From: Mycobacterium sp.
GTDB lineage: Bacteria; Actinomycetota; Actinomycetes; Mycobacteriales; Mycobacteriaceae
DNA length: 64,000 bases
Direction: 5' to 3'
Assembly (NCBI RefSeq): GCF_025933915.1
Contig: NZ_JAICZA010000006.1
Span: 1-64,000, forward strand
Position 1 is the stretch's first letter. The number at the start of each line of letters is the position of its first letter. Below the pieces are notes generated by a model. It was given only the letters and a program-made list of their open reading frames with translations, made no database searches and was not told the origin of the DNA. Shown one piece after another: positions 44,291 through 52,658 of this stretch. The translations under genes were made by a program, and so were the position numbers.

Positions 44291-44923
44291 TCACCGCCGC
44301 AATATTTTTCGGGGCTCGACGGCGAAGGAAAGCAGCAGCCGGTCGAGGACCTTGGCGGCTCTACGGCGCGCCTTGGTGGGATTTGCGGCATGCGCAACCA
44401 GCAGCGAGGCCTCCTCGAGCGCCGCGACGAGCATGTGCGTCAGCTCCCCGACGGGTTGGTCGTCGATGATGCCCGCCGCGATCGCTTCGCGGACCACCTC
44501 GTTGATGAGGGCGATGCTGTTGCCCTCCTGAATTTCGCGCAGGGTCTGCCAACCCAGCACCACCGGTCCGTCCACGAGTATCACCCTCTGAACGGCGGGC
44601 TCGGTTGCCGCTTCGAGAAATCCGTGCAGACCGCTCCGGAGCCGTTCCCATGGGTCCGTGCCGGGTGGAGGAGCGGCGATGGACCGCAGCGTCAGGTCGT
44701 TCTCGACGTCTTCGAACACGGCGCGAAACAGCTCGGCCTTGTCCTTGAAGTGGTGGTAGAAGGCCCCGCGCGTGCCGACGCCCGACTTCGCCACGAGGTC
44801 ACCGATGCTCGTATTGAAGAACCCGTGTTCCACGAACAGTTCGCGGCCCGCCTCGATCAAGTCGCGACGGGTCTGCTCGCCACGCGCGCGTCGATCGTCG
44901 TCGGCTCCACCGCGCTGCGCCAT
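44291..44923 (-). CDS. TetR-family transcriptional regulator
   Basis: A 210-residue TetR regulator. The N-terminal HTH is TRRDLIEAGRELFVEHGFFN then IGDLVAKSGVGTRGAFYHHF, followed by a helical ligand domain. It precedes the amidohydrolase operon in the same direction and is divergent from the solute-binding-protein-like gene at 45043. Short palindromes on both sides (44239, 44938) make it the likely local repressor. ATG 44923 gives the usual short arm before the HTH. Confidence 0.9.
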   Translation of the reverse strand: MAQRGGADDDRRARGEQTRRDLIEAGRELFVEHGFFNTSIGDLVAKSGVGTRGAFYHHFKDKAELFRAVFEDVENDLTLRSIAAPPPGTDPWERLRSGLHGFLEAATEPAVQRVILVDGPVVLGWQTLREIQEGNSIALINEVVREAIAAGIIDDQPVGELTHMLVAALEEASLLVAHAANPTKARRRAAKVLDRLLLSFAVEPRKILRR

Positions 44924-44937
44924 GCCGACGATCGTAG

Positions 44938-44958
44938 CAACATTCAGGCTGCATGTTG
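44938..44958. promoter_or_regulatory. inverted repeat between TetR and the binding-protein gene
   Basis: CAACAT-N9-ATGTTG, 6-bp arms, 15 bases before the TetR start. Likely autoregulatory site. Confidence 0.45.
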
Positions 44959-45042
44959 AGTGCCGGTCAGCGCTGGCCGCTCCGCACGACATCGCGCAAC
45001 GGCAGGAGCCCGGCCTCAACCTCCATCCTGTATGTTGCCGCT

Positions 45043-46185
45043 ATGGCAGACGAGGTTCGCGCATACGGTTCGGTCGCTCCCCTGAAAGTCGGCTTGCTCA
45101 ACGACTATCCGACCTCCGGCGACACCGACAACGACACCTTCGCCGCGCTGCGGCTGGTGATGGACGAAGCCTATGACTCCGGGTCGCTGGACCGGCCGAT
45201 CGAACTCGTCACACGCAATGCGGTGGGCTTGCCCAACGGTACCTACCTCGCGGTCGAACGGGCCTTCGACGAGCTGGTCGCGGAGGGTTGCCTGGCGATT
45301 TTCGGGCCGTGGGTATCGGACAACGTGGTGCCGCTGCGTCCCCACGTCGAGGCCACCGCGCGGGTTCCGATCGTCACCCTGTCGGGGTCCGAGGGAGCGC
45401 TTGGCGAGTGGTGCTTCGCGTTGAACAACGGCTCGATGCCGGAGGAGCCGGTGATGCTTGCCGCGGTGATGATCGGCGATGGTCGGTCGCGCATCGCCAT
45501 TGCCTACGAGTCGTCGCTCATCGGCAAGGAGTATCTCGCCTTCGCTCAAAGAGCCTACGATGCGGCGGGTTTGAAAGTCGTTACGACCGTGGCGATTCCG
45601 CAGGTCGAGGCCGACAAGTCCAAGGCGGTCACCGCGTTGCGCGCGTCGGAACCCGACGCGCTGGTGCACGTCGGGTTCGGGCATGGATTGTGGGGTTTCA
45701 CGGATGCGCTGCTGGCCGCGGGCTGGGATCCGCCGCGGTACACGACGACGGCCTTCGAAATGGCACACATCAGCGCGGAGTGGATGCGGCACCTGTCCGG
45801 CTGGATCGGGCTGGACAGCTACGACGAGCGCAACACTGTCGGACAGGCCTTCCTCGACCGCTTCGAGGCGCGATACGGTCGCCGGCCGCGACACTCGATG
45901 CCGGGCCTGTCGCACGACGCCGCCACCGTGATCGTGCGTGGCCTCGCCGCGGCGCGCCCGCTGACCGGCGAGGGTGTGAAGAACGGGATGGAGCAGGTGA
46001 AGCTCGTCCCGTCGGCCAGCGGGGCACCGGGGACGTTCCTGAGGTTTGGCCGGTTCATCCGACAGGGCTGGATGGGATCCGACTATCTCGTGGCCCGGCG
46101 GGTGCTGCCCGACGGCAGCGCACACGTTTTTCATGCGGCACCCAGCGACCACATCGCCCGCGCGGTCGCTTCCACGTCAAGCTAG
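45043..46185 (+). CDS. type I periplasmic-binding-fold protein without signal peptide
   Basis: A 380-residue protein of the receptor-family ligand-binding (branched-chain amino-acid SBP) fold: LKVGLLNDYPTSGDTDNDT, AIFGPWVSDNVVPLRPHVE, IAIAYESSLIGKEYL, and PDALVHVGFGHG. No signal peptide or lipobox precedes it, and TATGTT (45031-45036) six bases before the ATG suggests leaderless transcription from exactly this start. So it looks cytoplasmic, like AmiC-type sensors, rather than a transporter subunit; no ABC permease genes are near. It may sense a ligand for the divergent TetR regulon. Confidence 0.75.
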   Translation: MADEVRAYGSVAPLKVGLLNDYPTSGDTDNDTFAALRLVMDEAYDSGSLDRPIELVTRNAVGLPNGTYLAVERAFDELVAEGCLAIFGPWVSDNVVPLRPHVEATARVPIVTLSGSEGALGEWCFALNNGSMPEEPVMLAAVMIGDGRSRIAIAYESSLIGKEYLAFAQRAYDAAGLKVVTTVAIPQVEADKSKAVTALRASEPDALVHVGFGHGLWGFTDALLAAGWDPPRYTTTAFEMAHISAEWMRHLSGWIGLDSYDERNTVGQAFLDRFEARYGRRPRHSMPGLSHDAATVIVRGLAAARPLTGEGVKNGMEQVKLVPSASGAPGTFLRFGRFIRQGWMGSDYLVARRVLPDGSAHVFHAAPSDHIARAVASTSS

Positions 46186-47250
46186 TTGGATCGCGCCGAA
46201 CACCGGTGCCGTCACGATGCCGGGTGGTTGGGCAAGCACGTAGGGGATGGCGCGAACCGCGCCCATCGCGATCATCAGATGGCCAGGCATGGCGTGCTGG
46301 CCCGAAGGCGCCACGCCATCGAACCCCACGTCGAGCTGGAGTTCAAAGCTTGGCTCACCTTTGATGACCGCGCGGATCAGCGGCGCCTTCTCGCCGGGCG
46401 CCAGCGGTGCCATACCCCACTGGGGAAGGTCGCGGGTGAGCACCCATTCCTCGTGAATGGCCAGCAACGGGCGGCCCGACCAGTGCCCGATCCACGAGAA
46501 CCGCTGCCCGACAACCGTTCCCGCCTCGATCGTGCCGGCGGGGACCTCGATGTCGTGCGGCAGCGTGGTGGCGTCGACCTCCACATCGATGTGCGTCAGG
46601 GTGATTCCCAGGACGTCAGCCGTGGCGTTGAGGGCCTGGCGGTAGGCCATGTCGAGCTTCTTGATGATCGGGGAGTCAATGCTGACATCTTCCGGCGGTC
46701 TGCCCATCCCCATGAGGTCGACGAGCATTGGCCGACTGTCCACGGCTGAAACGTCGGTGGCTTCGTAGAGATCGATGCGGTCGATGGTCTTGCTCAGCCC
46801 CGTCACGGTCGCGACGAGTCGTTCGAACATGAAACCCGGGTTTTCGCCCGCCGCGTGGAAGCGTGACCCGCCCTGCCGGCATGCCCTCGCGAACGCCGAC
46901 TCGGTCTCTTCGCCATAGGTGGGTAGGTGGTTGTAGGACGTCGTGGTGATGACGGTGCTGCCCGCCGCGAGCAGGCGGCAGATGTCCGCGGCGTTCGTCT
47001 CGACGGCGTGGGCCTTGCTGGCCGCGTGCACAACGACATCGGCGCCCAGGGCGATGATCGCGTCCTTGTCCGTGGTCGCGATCACGCCCGTCGTCGGTGG
47101 TAACCCGCAGAGCGCACCCGCGTCGAGACCGGCCTTCGCCGGGTCGTACACCAGCACGCCGACCAGCTGATAACGCGGATTCTCAATGAGCTCCTGCAGT
47201 GCGGCCCGACCGACGGCGCCGGTCGCCCATTGCACGACGCGAATAACCAA
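46177..47250 (-). CDS. DapB-like NAD(P)-dependent dehydrogenase, paralogue 1
   Basis: A 357-residue protein with an N-terminal Rossmann fold (VIRVVQWATGAVGRAALQEL) and a dihydrodipicolinate-reductase-like C-terminal domain; close in style to 2,4-diaminopentanoate dehydrogenase-type proteins. It is not the biosynthetic DapB (~245 residues). Segments shared with three other genes in this window: VGV-VYDPAKAGLDAG-LCG, ENPGFMFERL, and MGMGRP. Divergent from a P450 gene across a perfect palindrome (47302-47320). Its end overlaps the SBP-like gene by nine bases. Confidence 0.75.
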   Translation of the reverse strand: MVIRVVQWATGAVGRAALQELIENPRYQLVGVLVYDPAKAGLDAGALCGLPPTTGVIATTDKDAIIALGADVVVHAASKAHAVETNAADICRLLAAGSTVITTTSYNHLPTYGEETESAFARACRQGGSRFHAAGENPGFMFERLVATVTGLSKTIDRIDLYEATDVSAVDSRPMLVDLMGMGRPPEDVSIDSPIIKKLDMAYRQALNATADVLGITLTHIDVEVDATTLPHDIEVPAGTIEAGTVVGQRFSWIGHWSGRPLLAIHEEWVLTRDLPQWGMAPLAPGEKAPLIRAVIKGEPSFELQLDVGFDGVAPSGQHAMPGHLMIAMGAVRAIPYVLAQPPGIVTAPVFGAIQLA

Positions 47251-47301
47251 TCGAATGCTCCAGGTTGCGCTTTCGGATTTTCCTGAGTGTCTGGTTGGTT
47301 C

Positions 47302-47320
47302 AACCTACATCATGTAGGTT
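47302..47320. promoter_or_regulatory. perfect operator-like palindrome between DapB-like 1 and P450
   Basis: AACCTACATCATGTAGGTT: 8-bp perfect arms, 3-base spacer. A further half-site TGTAGGTT follows at 47335-47342, near the P450 ribosome site. It is well placed to control both divergent genes. Confidence 0.65.
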
Positions 47321-47366
47321 TGCAACCGACAAGGTGTAGGTTGACTGGCCGTACGGGAGGTGGCAC

Positions 47367-48605
47367 GTGGCGGAGCCTGCGGTTGCCGACGACATCGAGC
47401 AGCGCATCCGCGATGCGCAGGAGAAGTTCAACGCCGGAATGGGCGCCGACGGCGACGCGACCCCCTACCCGCTACTGCGCGAGTTGCGCCGGAAGGCGGC
47501 CGTTCATCCGGGCTGGCCGGAGATGGGCGTTCCCGAGGGCGGACCCGACGGCACGAAGACGTTCACGGCGTACTCGTTCGACGCGGTCAAAGCCGTCTTC
47601 ACCGACAACATCACGTTCAGCACCCGGATCTACGAGGACATGGTGCGGCCCCTGCAAGGCCCAACGATCCTGGAAATGCAGGAACCCGAACACGCGACGT
47701 ACCGCAGGTTGCACGAATTCGCTTTCGCCAGGTCCTCGATGAAACGCTGGGACACCGAACTCGTTGGGCCCCTCGTGGACCGCACGATCGCGAAGTTCCG
47801 CGACAACAAGCGCGCCGACTTGGTCAATGCGGTGTTCATGCCGATCCCCGTCCGGATCATCGCCGCCCTTCTCGGGCTGCCCGAATCCGATATCGGTGAG
47901 TTTCACCGGCTGGCCATCGACCTGCTGGGCTTTCGTGCCGACATGGAAACGGCGATGAAAGCCTCGGCGGAGATGAAGGAGTACTTCGTCGGCGTCCTTG
48001 CCGACCGGCGCAAGTCGCCGAAGGACGACATGGTGACCATCCTGTCCCAGGCCGAAATCGACGGCGTCAAAATGTCCGATGAACAAATCTACGGATTCAT
48101 GCGCAACCTCCTGCCGGCGGGAGCGGAGACCACGTCGCGGTCGACGGCCAGCCTCGCACTGGGTCTGTTGACCCACACCGACCAGCTCGATGCGGTGCGC
48201 GCCGATCGCAGCCTGTTGCCGCAGGCGATCGAGGAGGGCATCCGGTGGGAAACGCCGCTGCTCAACTTCATCCGCGAGGTCACCGCCGACATCGACTTCT
48301 TCGGGCTCCATATCCCGAAGGGTTCGACGATGATGGTCAACCTCGGCAGCGCCAACCATGACGAGACGCGATGGGAGGACGCCGAGTCCTTCGACATCTT
48401 CCGAGAGCGCAAGCCGCACATCGGGTTCGGCCACGGTGCGCACGTGTGCCTGGGAATGCACCTGGCGCGGTTGGAGAGCACCAAGATCTTCGACGCGCTA
48501 CTCGACGAACTCCCGGCTCTGCGGCTCGACCCCGACGCCCCGCCGCCCTACGTGACCGGCACCATGTTTCGTTCGCCACCGCGCCTCGATGTGGTGTGGG
48601 ATTGA
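47367..48605 (+). CDS. cytochrome P450
   Basis: A 412-residue P450 with I-helix PAGAETTSRS, ExxR in EEGIRWE and heme loop FGHGAHVCLGMHLAR. GTG 47367 is preceded by GGGAGGT. It is the first gene of an apparent run with DapB-like 2 (16 bases on) and a CrtC/AttH-like gene. Substrate unknown; the neighbourhood of SDRs and CoA enzymes points to catabolism of a hydrophobic compound. Confidence 0.92.
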   Translation: MAEPAVADDIEQRIRDAQEKFNAGMGADGDATPYPLLRELRRKAAVHPGWPEMGVPEGGPDGTKTFTAYSFDAVKAVFTDNITFSTRIYEDMVRPLQGPTILEMQEPEHATYRRLHEFAFARSSMKRWDTELVGPLVDRTIAKFRDNKRADLVNAVFMPIPVRIIAALLGLPESDIGEFHRLAIDLLGFRADMETAMKASAEMKEYFVGVLADRRKSPKDDMVTILSQAEIDGVKMSDEQIYGFMRNLLPAGAETTSRSTASLALGLLTHTDQLDAVRADRSLLPQAIEEGIRWETPLLNFIREVTADIDFFGLHIPKGSTMMVNLGSANHDETRWEDAESFDIFRERKPHIGFGHGAHVCLGMHLARLESTKIFDALLDELPALRLDPDAPPPYVTGTMFRSPPRLDVVWD

Positions 48606-48620
48606 AGGAGATCGCCTGAC

Positions 48621-49685
48621 ATGACCCGCGTGATCCAGTGGGCTACCGGGGTGACCGGAACGATGTCGTTGCGGCACGTCTTGAGCCGGCCGGACCTGGA
48701 ACTGGTCGGCGTGCGGGTCTACGACGCGGTAAAAGCCGGGATCGACGCGGGCACGCTGTGCGGGGTCTCCGAAGCAGGAGTGCTGGCGTCCGCCGATCGC
48801 GACACCATCATCGGTACGGACGCCGACGTGGTGCTCTACATGGGAAAAGTGGAGACCGACACGCCGGGTTGCTTCGCCGATGTCTGTGATCTGTTGGCCT
48901 CGGGTAAAAACGTGGTGGCCACCGGCAGTCGGTTTGTTCATCCCCGCTCGCTGCACGAATCGCTGGCAGACGGAATCGAAAAAGCTTGCCGCACCGGCGG
49001 TTCGTCGTTCCTGGGGCTGGGCCTGTATCCGGGCTTCGTCGGCGAGTCGCTCGCGCCGATCCTGTCCCGGCTGACCGAGCGCACCGACCGGATCAGTGTG
49101 CGGGAGGTGCTGAACTACTCGACCTACGCAAGCCGCGACCTGATCTTCAATGCGATGGGCTTCGGTCATGCGCCGGATGATCCCACCCCGTTGCTGACCA
49201 ACACCGACTATGCCGCGAGCGCATGGATCGGCAGCGCGACGATTCTTGCGCAGGCGCTCGGACTCCATATCCGGTCCGTCGAGGGGTTCCGCGAGGTCGT
49301 GACGACGCCGAGGGCGCTGACGGTGGCCGCCGGGGAGATTCCGGCAGGGACCGTGGGCGCCATGCGCTTCGGCGTCGTGGTCGACTGCGGCGAGACCACA
49401 CTCGCCGTCGAACACCTGACCCGGATGGCCGACGACCTGGCCCCCGATTGGCCGACGGAGATCGGTTATGCGGTGACCTTGGAGGGCAAGCCCACCGTGA
49501 CCGTTCAACTGGTGATCGGCTCCCACGGGGAGGATCACGCCGAACAGGGCTGTCTGGCCACCGCGATGCACGCCATCAACGCCATCCCGGCCGTGATCGC
49601 GGCTGAGCCGGGGCTCTACGACTTGTCGACGATTACGCCGTTCGTCGCGCACTGGACTGAGCGCGGCGCCGTGCCCACGACGTAG
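48621..49685 (+). CDS. DapB-like NAD(P)-dependent dehydrogenase, paralogue 2
   Basis: A 354-residue member of the same family as the gene at 46177: MTRVIQWATGVTGTMSLRHV, VYDAVKAGIDAGTLCG, GLGLYPGFVGESL, and MGFGHAPDD. The shared MGFG/MGMG segment lies in the putative substrate domain. The ATG has AAGGAG upstream and is 15 bases after the P450 stop. Likely acts on the P450 product or a later intermediate; reaction unknown. Confidence 0.75.
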   Translation: MTRVIQWATGVTGTMSLRHVLSRPDLELVGVRVYDAVKAGIDAGTLCGVSEAGVLASADRDTIIGTDADVVLYMGKVETDTPGCFADVCDLLASGKNVVATGSRFVHPRSLHESLADGIEKACRTGGSSFLGLGLYPGFVGESLAPILSRLTERTDRISVREVLNYSTYASRDLIFNAMGFGHAPDDPTPLLTNTDYAASAWIGSATILAQALGLHIRSVEGFREVVTTPRALTVAAGEIPAGTVGAMRFGVVVDCGETTLAVEHLTRMADDLAPDWPTEIGYAVTLEGKPTVTVQLVIGSHGEDHAEQGCLATAMHAINAIPAVIAAEPGLYDLSTITPFVAHWTERGAVPTT

Positions 49686-49728
49686 GCGCTTACCCCTACA
49701 TCCGCCGCGACCCCGCGAGGAGAGTTGA

Positions 49729-50727
49729 GTGGTCAAACCTATTGATTTCCAGGTCCTTCGCGAGTCACCGTCCCTGGCCCACTACCGGCGCGAATGGGTC
49801 CCGAGTCTCGGCATGGGACTGTCGGGAATCTGGCTCGGCGCAGTCGTCGCCGACGCATCCGGTCAGAACTACTGGGGGGTGCGGGGATGCGACGACTTTC
49901 TCACCGGAATGACTCACGTCGTGTCCCCGGTGTGCGGATTCCGATCACTGCCGAAAGACCTTGGCATCGACGCACCCCACCTATACCCCGAGTACTCGAC
50001 GCTCGACTGGTTTGAACCGCTGCAATACGTCGATGACGGCAAGATTGTGAAGCTGTCGTATCCGAGCGGACGAATCGAGCGCGACACCAACGAGTTTCAC
50101 TGGTATGACGCCAGCAATCGATGGGAGATCCACGGACGGACCGTCAGCGACATCGTCCTCACGCACGTGCCCACGCAGGACGGTATCGACGACGATGTTT
50201 ACTACCGTCACGAGTTGATGTACGCCACCGGCACGGTCGATGGTGTCGAGGTGTCCGGCTACGCACACCAGGACTTCGCGTATGGGCCGCCGCAAAAGGT
50301 GTACACCGAACTCCCCATCGCCCGTCATCTGCAAGGCATGTGGGTGTCCTGGCTGCATGAGTTCGACGATGGGCAGCTGGGTGGCGGCAGCTTCTGGCAG
50401 GGCCGCGAAGGTGTCGATTTCGGTCCGGGCTATCAGCTCAAAGACGGTGTCACCACGGTATATAAGGACATCGCCGCGGAGCCGACATTCAACCAGGCCG
50501 GAAGGATGACCGCGCTCGACGCGACCATCGGCGCCGATTCTTACACCTTCACCTTCGAATCCAGCGGGAGCCCGCTGCACGTCTTCGGTTCCGTGACACG
50601 CACCTCGTCGGGGATGCGGCCGGCGCGAAGCTGGTGCTGGGTCGAATACACCGGAAACATGCTGACACCGGAGCTGCTCGACGCGGCCACCGCGATGTTC
50701 GCGCTGGCTCGCGGGCTCGACCGGTGA
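49729..50727 (+). CDS. lipocalin-like (CrtC/AttH-type) protein of unknown function
   Basis: A 332-residue soluble protein rich in aromatic residues and beta-strand patterns (NEFHWYDASNRWEIHGR, LQGMWVSWLHEFDDGQLGGG). The style recalls AttH/CrtC-like double lipocalin folds, which include hydratases acting on isoprenoids, but I see no diagnostic motif, so this is a weak placement. GTG 49729 has CGAGGAGAG upstream. It ends the P450-DapB-like run. Confidence 0.55.
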   Translation: MVKPIDFQVLRESPSLAHYRREWVPSLGMGLSGIWLGAVVADASGQNYWGVRGCDDFLTGMTHVVSPVCGFRSLPKDLGIDAPHLYPEYSTLDWFEPLQYVDDGKIVKLSYPSGRIERDTNEFHWYDASNRWEIHGRTVSDIVLTHVPTQDGIDDDVYYRHELMYATGTVDGVEVSGYAHQDFAYGPPQKVYTELPIARHLQGMWVSWLHEFDDGQLGGGSFWQGREGVDFGPGYQLKDGVTTVYKDIAAEPTFNQAGRMTALDATIGADSYTFTFESSGSPLHVFGSVTRTSSGMRPARSWCWVEYTGNMLTPELLDAATAMFALARGLDR

Positions 50728-50733
50728 TGTGGG

Positions 50734-51537
50734 TCAGATGAAGTCCGAACCTCCGTCGACGTTGACGGTGGCCCCCGTCACGTAGCCGTTTCGCCGTGAA
50801 GCCAGATATGCGGTGATGGACGCGATCTCTTCGGGCATCCCGGCACGACCGACGTCGCAGGGATGGCCGTAGGTCTTCTCGACCCAGGTCATCACATGTT
50901 TCGGATCCGATGAGTCGAGTCCGTCGGCGTCGAGCACATCCCGCAAGATCTCGGTGAAACTGGCCGTCACGATGGTACCGGGGCAGACGCAGTTGACCAG
51001 GATTCCCTCGGCGCCAAGGCTTTTAGATAGGTTCTTGGTGAAGCTCGCCAGCGCCGATTTGCTGGCCGTGTAGGCGACAAGGCGCGAGCTCTGGCGCTGG
51101 ATCGAGTGCGCCGAGAATGTGACGATGCGCGCCCAATCGGCCGCTCGCAGCATCGGCAGGGCGGCCCGCACCGAGCGCACGGCGGAGAGCGTGCCGAGAT
51201 CGAATGCAGCGTGCCAGTCGTCGTCGTCGAGATCTTCGAACGCGCCCGCGTTCGGACCGACGGTGTGCACCAGGACGTTCAGGCTATCCCAGGCATGACC
51301 AATGGACGCGAACGCGGATGTGATGGACTCGGCATCGAACATGTCGACGCTAATCGTCAGCACTTCGGGAGCGCCCGCACTGCGGATTCTCTTCGCGGCC
51401 GAGTCCAATCCAGCCTGGCCGCGCGCCATGATCGCCACTGAAGCGCCCTCGGCGCCGAGACTCTCGGCGATGGCGAGCCCCATCCCCTTGCTGCCTCCGG
51501 TGACGACCGCCGTTGCGCCGTCGAAACCCAGGTCCAT
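50734..51537 (-). CDS. short-chain dehydrogenase/reductase
   Basis: A 267-residue classical SDR: GGSKGMGLAIAE, catalytic Ser in TFSAHS, YTASK, and the tetramer-end GGSDFI. ARGQ after the second strand suggests NADP. It forms a two-gene operon with the SDR at 51553 (15-base gap), convergent with the lipocalin-like gene (six bases). Confidence 0.88.
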   Translation of the reverse strand: MDLGFDGATAVVTGGSKGMGLAIAESLGAEGASVAIMARGQAGLDSAAKRIRSAGAPEVLTISVDMFDAESITSAFASIGHAWDSLNVLVHTVGPNAGAFEDLDDDDWHAAFDLGTLSAVRSVRAALPMLRAADWARIVTFSAHSIQRQSSRLVAYTASKSALASFTKNLSKSLGAEGILVNCVCPGTIVTASFTEILRDVLDADGLDSSDPKHVMTWVEKTYGHPCDVGRAGMPEEIASITAYLASRRNGYVTGATVNVDGGSDFI

Positions 51538-51552
51538 CGGGTAGTCCTTCCT

Positions 51553-52332
51553 TTACCGGCTGCCACTGAATGTGGGCTGGCCCTTGATGATCCGGGGAGC
51601 CAGGTGAACGATCTCGCTGACCACGGTGGGGTTGGCGTGCGACATGGCGATGAGGGAAAGCATCGCGTTGGCCACGTCCTCGACGGTGGACATATCGTCC
51701 GGAATCTGGCCACCGCGCGCCCAGGCACGGTATAGATCAGCCAACAGGTCGCGATCGGCCCCACGCAGGATTTCGGTGTCGCAAGTGGGGCCGACGCTGA
51801 CGCGGATCACGGCGAGCTCGGGATGTTCGGCCCGCCAGGAGCGCAGGATCTCGTCCAGCGCGGCCTTGCTCGCATGGTAGGCCGCCACACCCGCGCGGGG
51901 GCGGCCTACATCATGGCTCGACGCGATGAGGACCGTGGCGTTGTCGGCCAGGTGGGGGAGGGCCGTCCGCAGTACGTGGGAGGCACCTACGGCGTTGACG
52001 GCATACGCGTGCAGCCAGGTCTCCACATCGGTCTCTTCGATCAGCGCGAACGGCACCACCGCACTGGTGAATACCACGGCGTCGAGCTTCCCAAAGTTGC
52101 CGGCAACGTCGCCGATGACCGATTCGATGGCGCGCGGATCGGACACGTCGAGCTCGTGTGCCGATCCGCCGAGCCGATCGGCCAGTTCTGACAGGCGGTC
52201 TATTCGCCGTGCGGCGAGCGCCACCGCCGCCCCCCGGGAGTGGGCCGCAAGGGCCAACGCCTGTCCGATGCCCGAAGATGCCCCGATGATCAGCATTCGT
52301 GTCCCCGCGATGCTGGAGTGGCGGTCGCTCAT
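51553..52332 (-). CDS. short-chain dehydrogenase/reductase
   Basis: A 259-residue SDR with IIGASSGIGQALALA, AARRIDR (NADP type), the Ser in IASSHDVG and YHASK. The NNAG motif is replaced by FTSA. It resembles the SDR at 42095 in this and in its HPEL-R segment near the C-terminus (WRAEHPELAVIRVSVG versus WRIEHPEIGFTRLAVG), so the two are probably paralogues acting on related substrates. Divergent from a P450 across two palindromes. Confidence 0.87.
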   Translation of the reverse strand: MSDRHSSIAGTRMLIIGASSGIGQALALAAHSRGAAVALAARRIDRLSELADRLGGSAHELDVSDPRAIESVIGDVAGNFGKLDAVVFTSAVVPFALIEETDVETWLHAYAVNAVGASHVLRTALPHLADNATVLIASSHDVGRPRAGVAAYHASKAALDEILRSWRAEHPELAVIRVSVGPTCDTEILRGADRDLLADLYRAWARGGQIPDDMSTVEDVANAMLSLIAMSHANPTVVSEIVHLAPRIIKGQPTFSGSR

Positions 52333-52505
52333 ACTCTGTTTCCTTTAGGTGATTTCATGACTGACGACTGGCCGCGTCAAGGATTGGCGACCGGCCTGTG
52401 TGGTGGACCGAACTCCGCAGTGTCGTGCGGGCATCGTTCACCTCCTCGCCTAAGTCCCCGCCGCTGTCGGTGGCAGAGGCACGCTCAACGCCGACCCCAA
52501 TTCTC

Positions 52506-52533
52506 GCATATGAGAATTAATATTCTCATATGC
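52506..52533. promoter_or_regulatory. 12-bp-arm palindrome containing GAGAAT-N4-ATTCTC
   Basis: GCATATGAGAAT-TAAT-ATTCTCATATGC, perfect 12-bp arms. Core GAGAAT (52512-52517) and ATTCTC (52522-52527) define the motif repeated at 57651, 60430 and 62563. Confidence 0.7.
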
Positions 52534-52606
52534 ATGGATCAACGCCGCTGACCCACGAAGTATGACCAAACTGGGCAGAAGACTTGTTTGCGATTTGCGA
52601 TAACGC

Positions 52607-52630
52607 ATACTCTCGACGAGTCGAGAGTAT
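52607..52630. promoter_or_regulatory. perfect 11-bp-arm palindrome upstream of P450
   Basis: ATACTCTCGAC-GA-GTCGAGAGTAT, 29 bases before the GTG of the P450 gene. It could be a repressor operator or an RNA hairpin; it differs in sequence from the GAGAAY sites. Confidence 0.6.
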
Positions 52631-52658
52631 TTCTCGGCGGGTAAGGAAGGACGACCGC

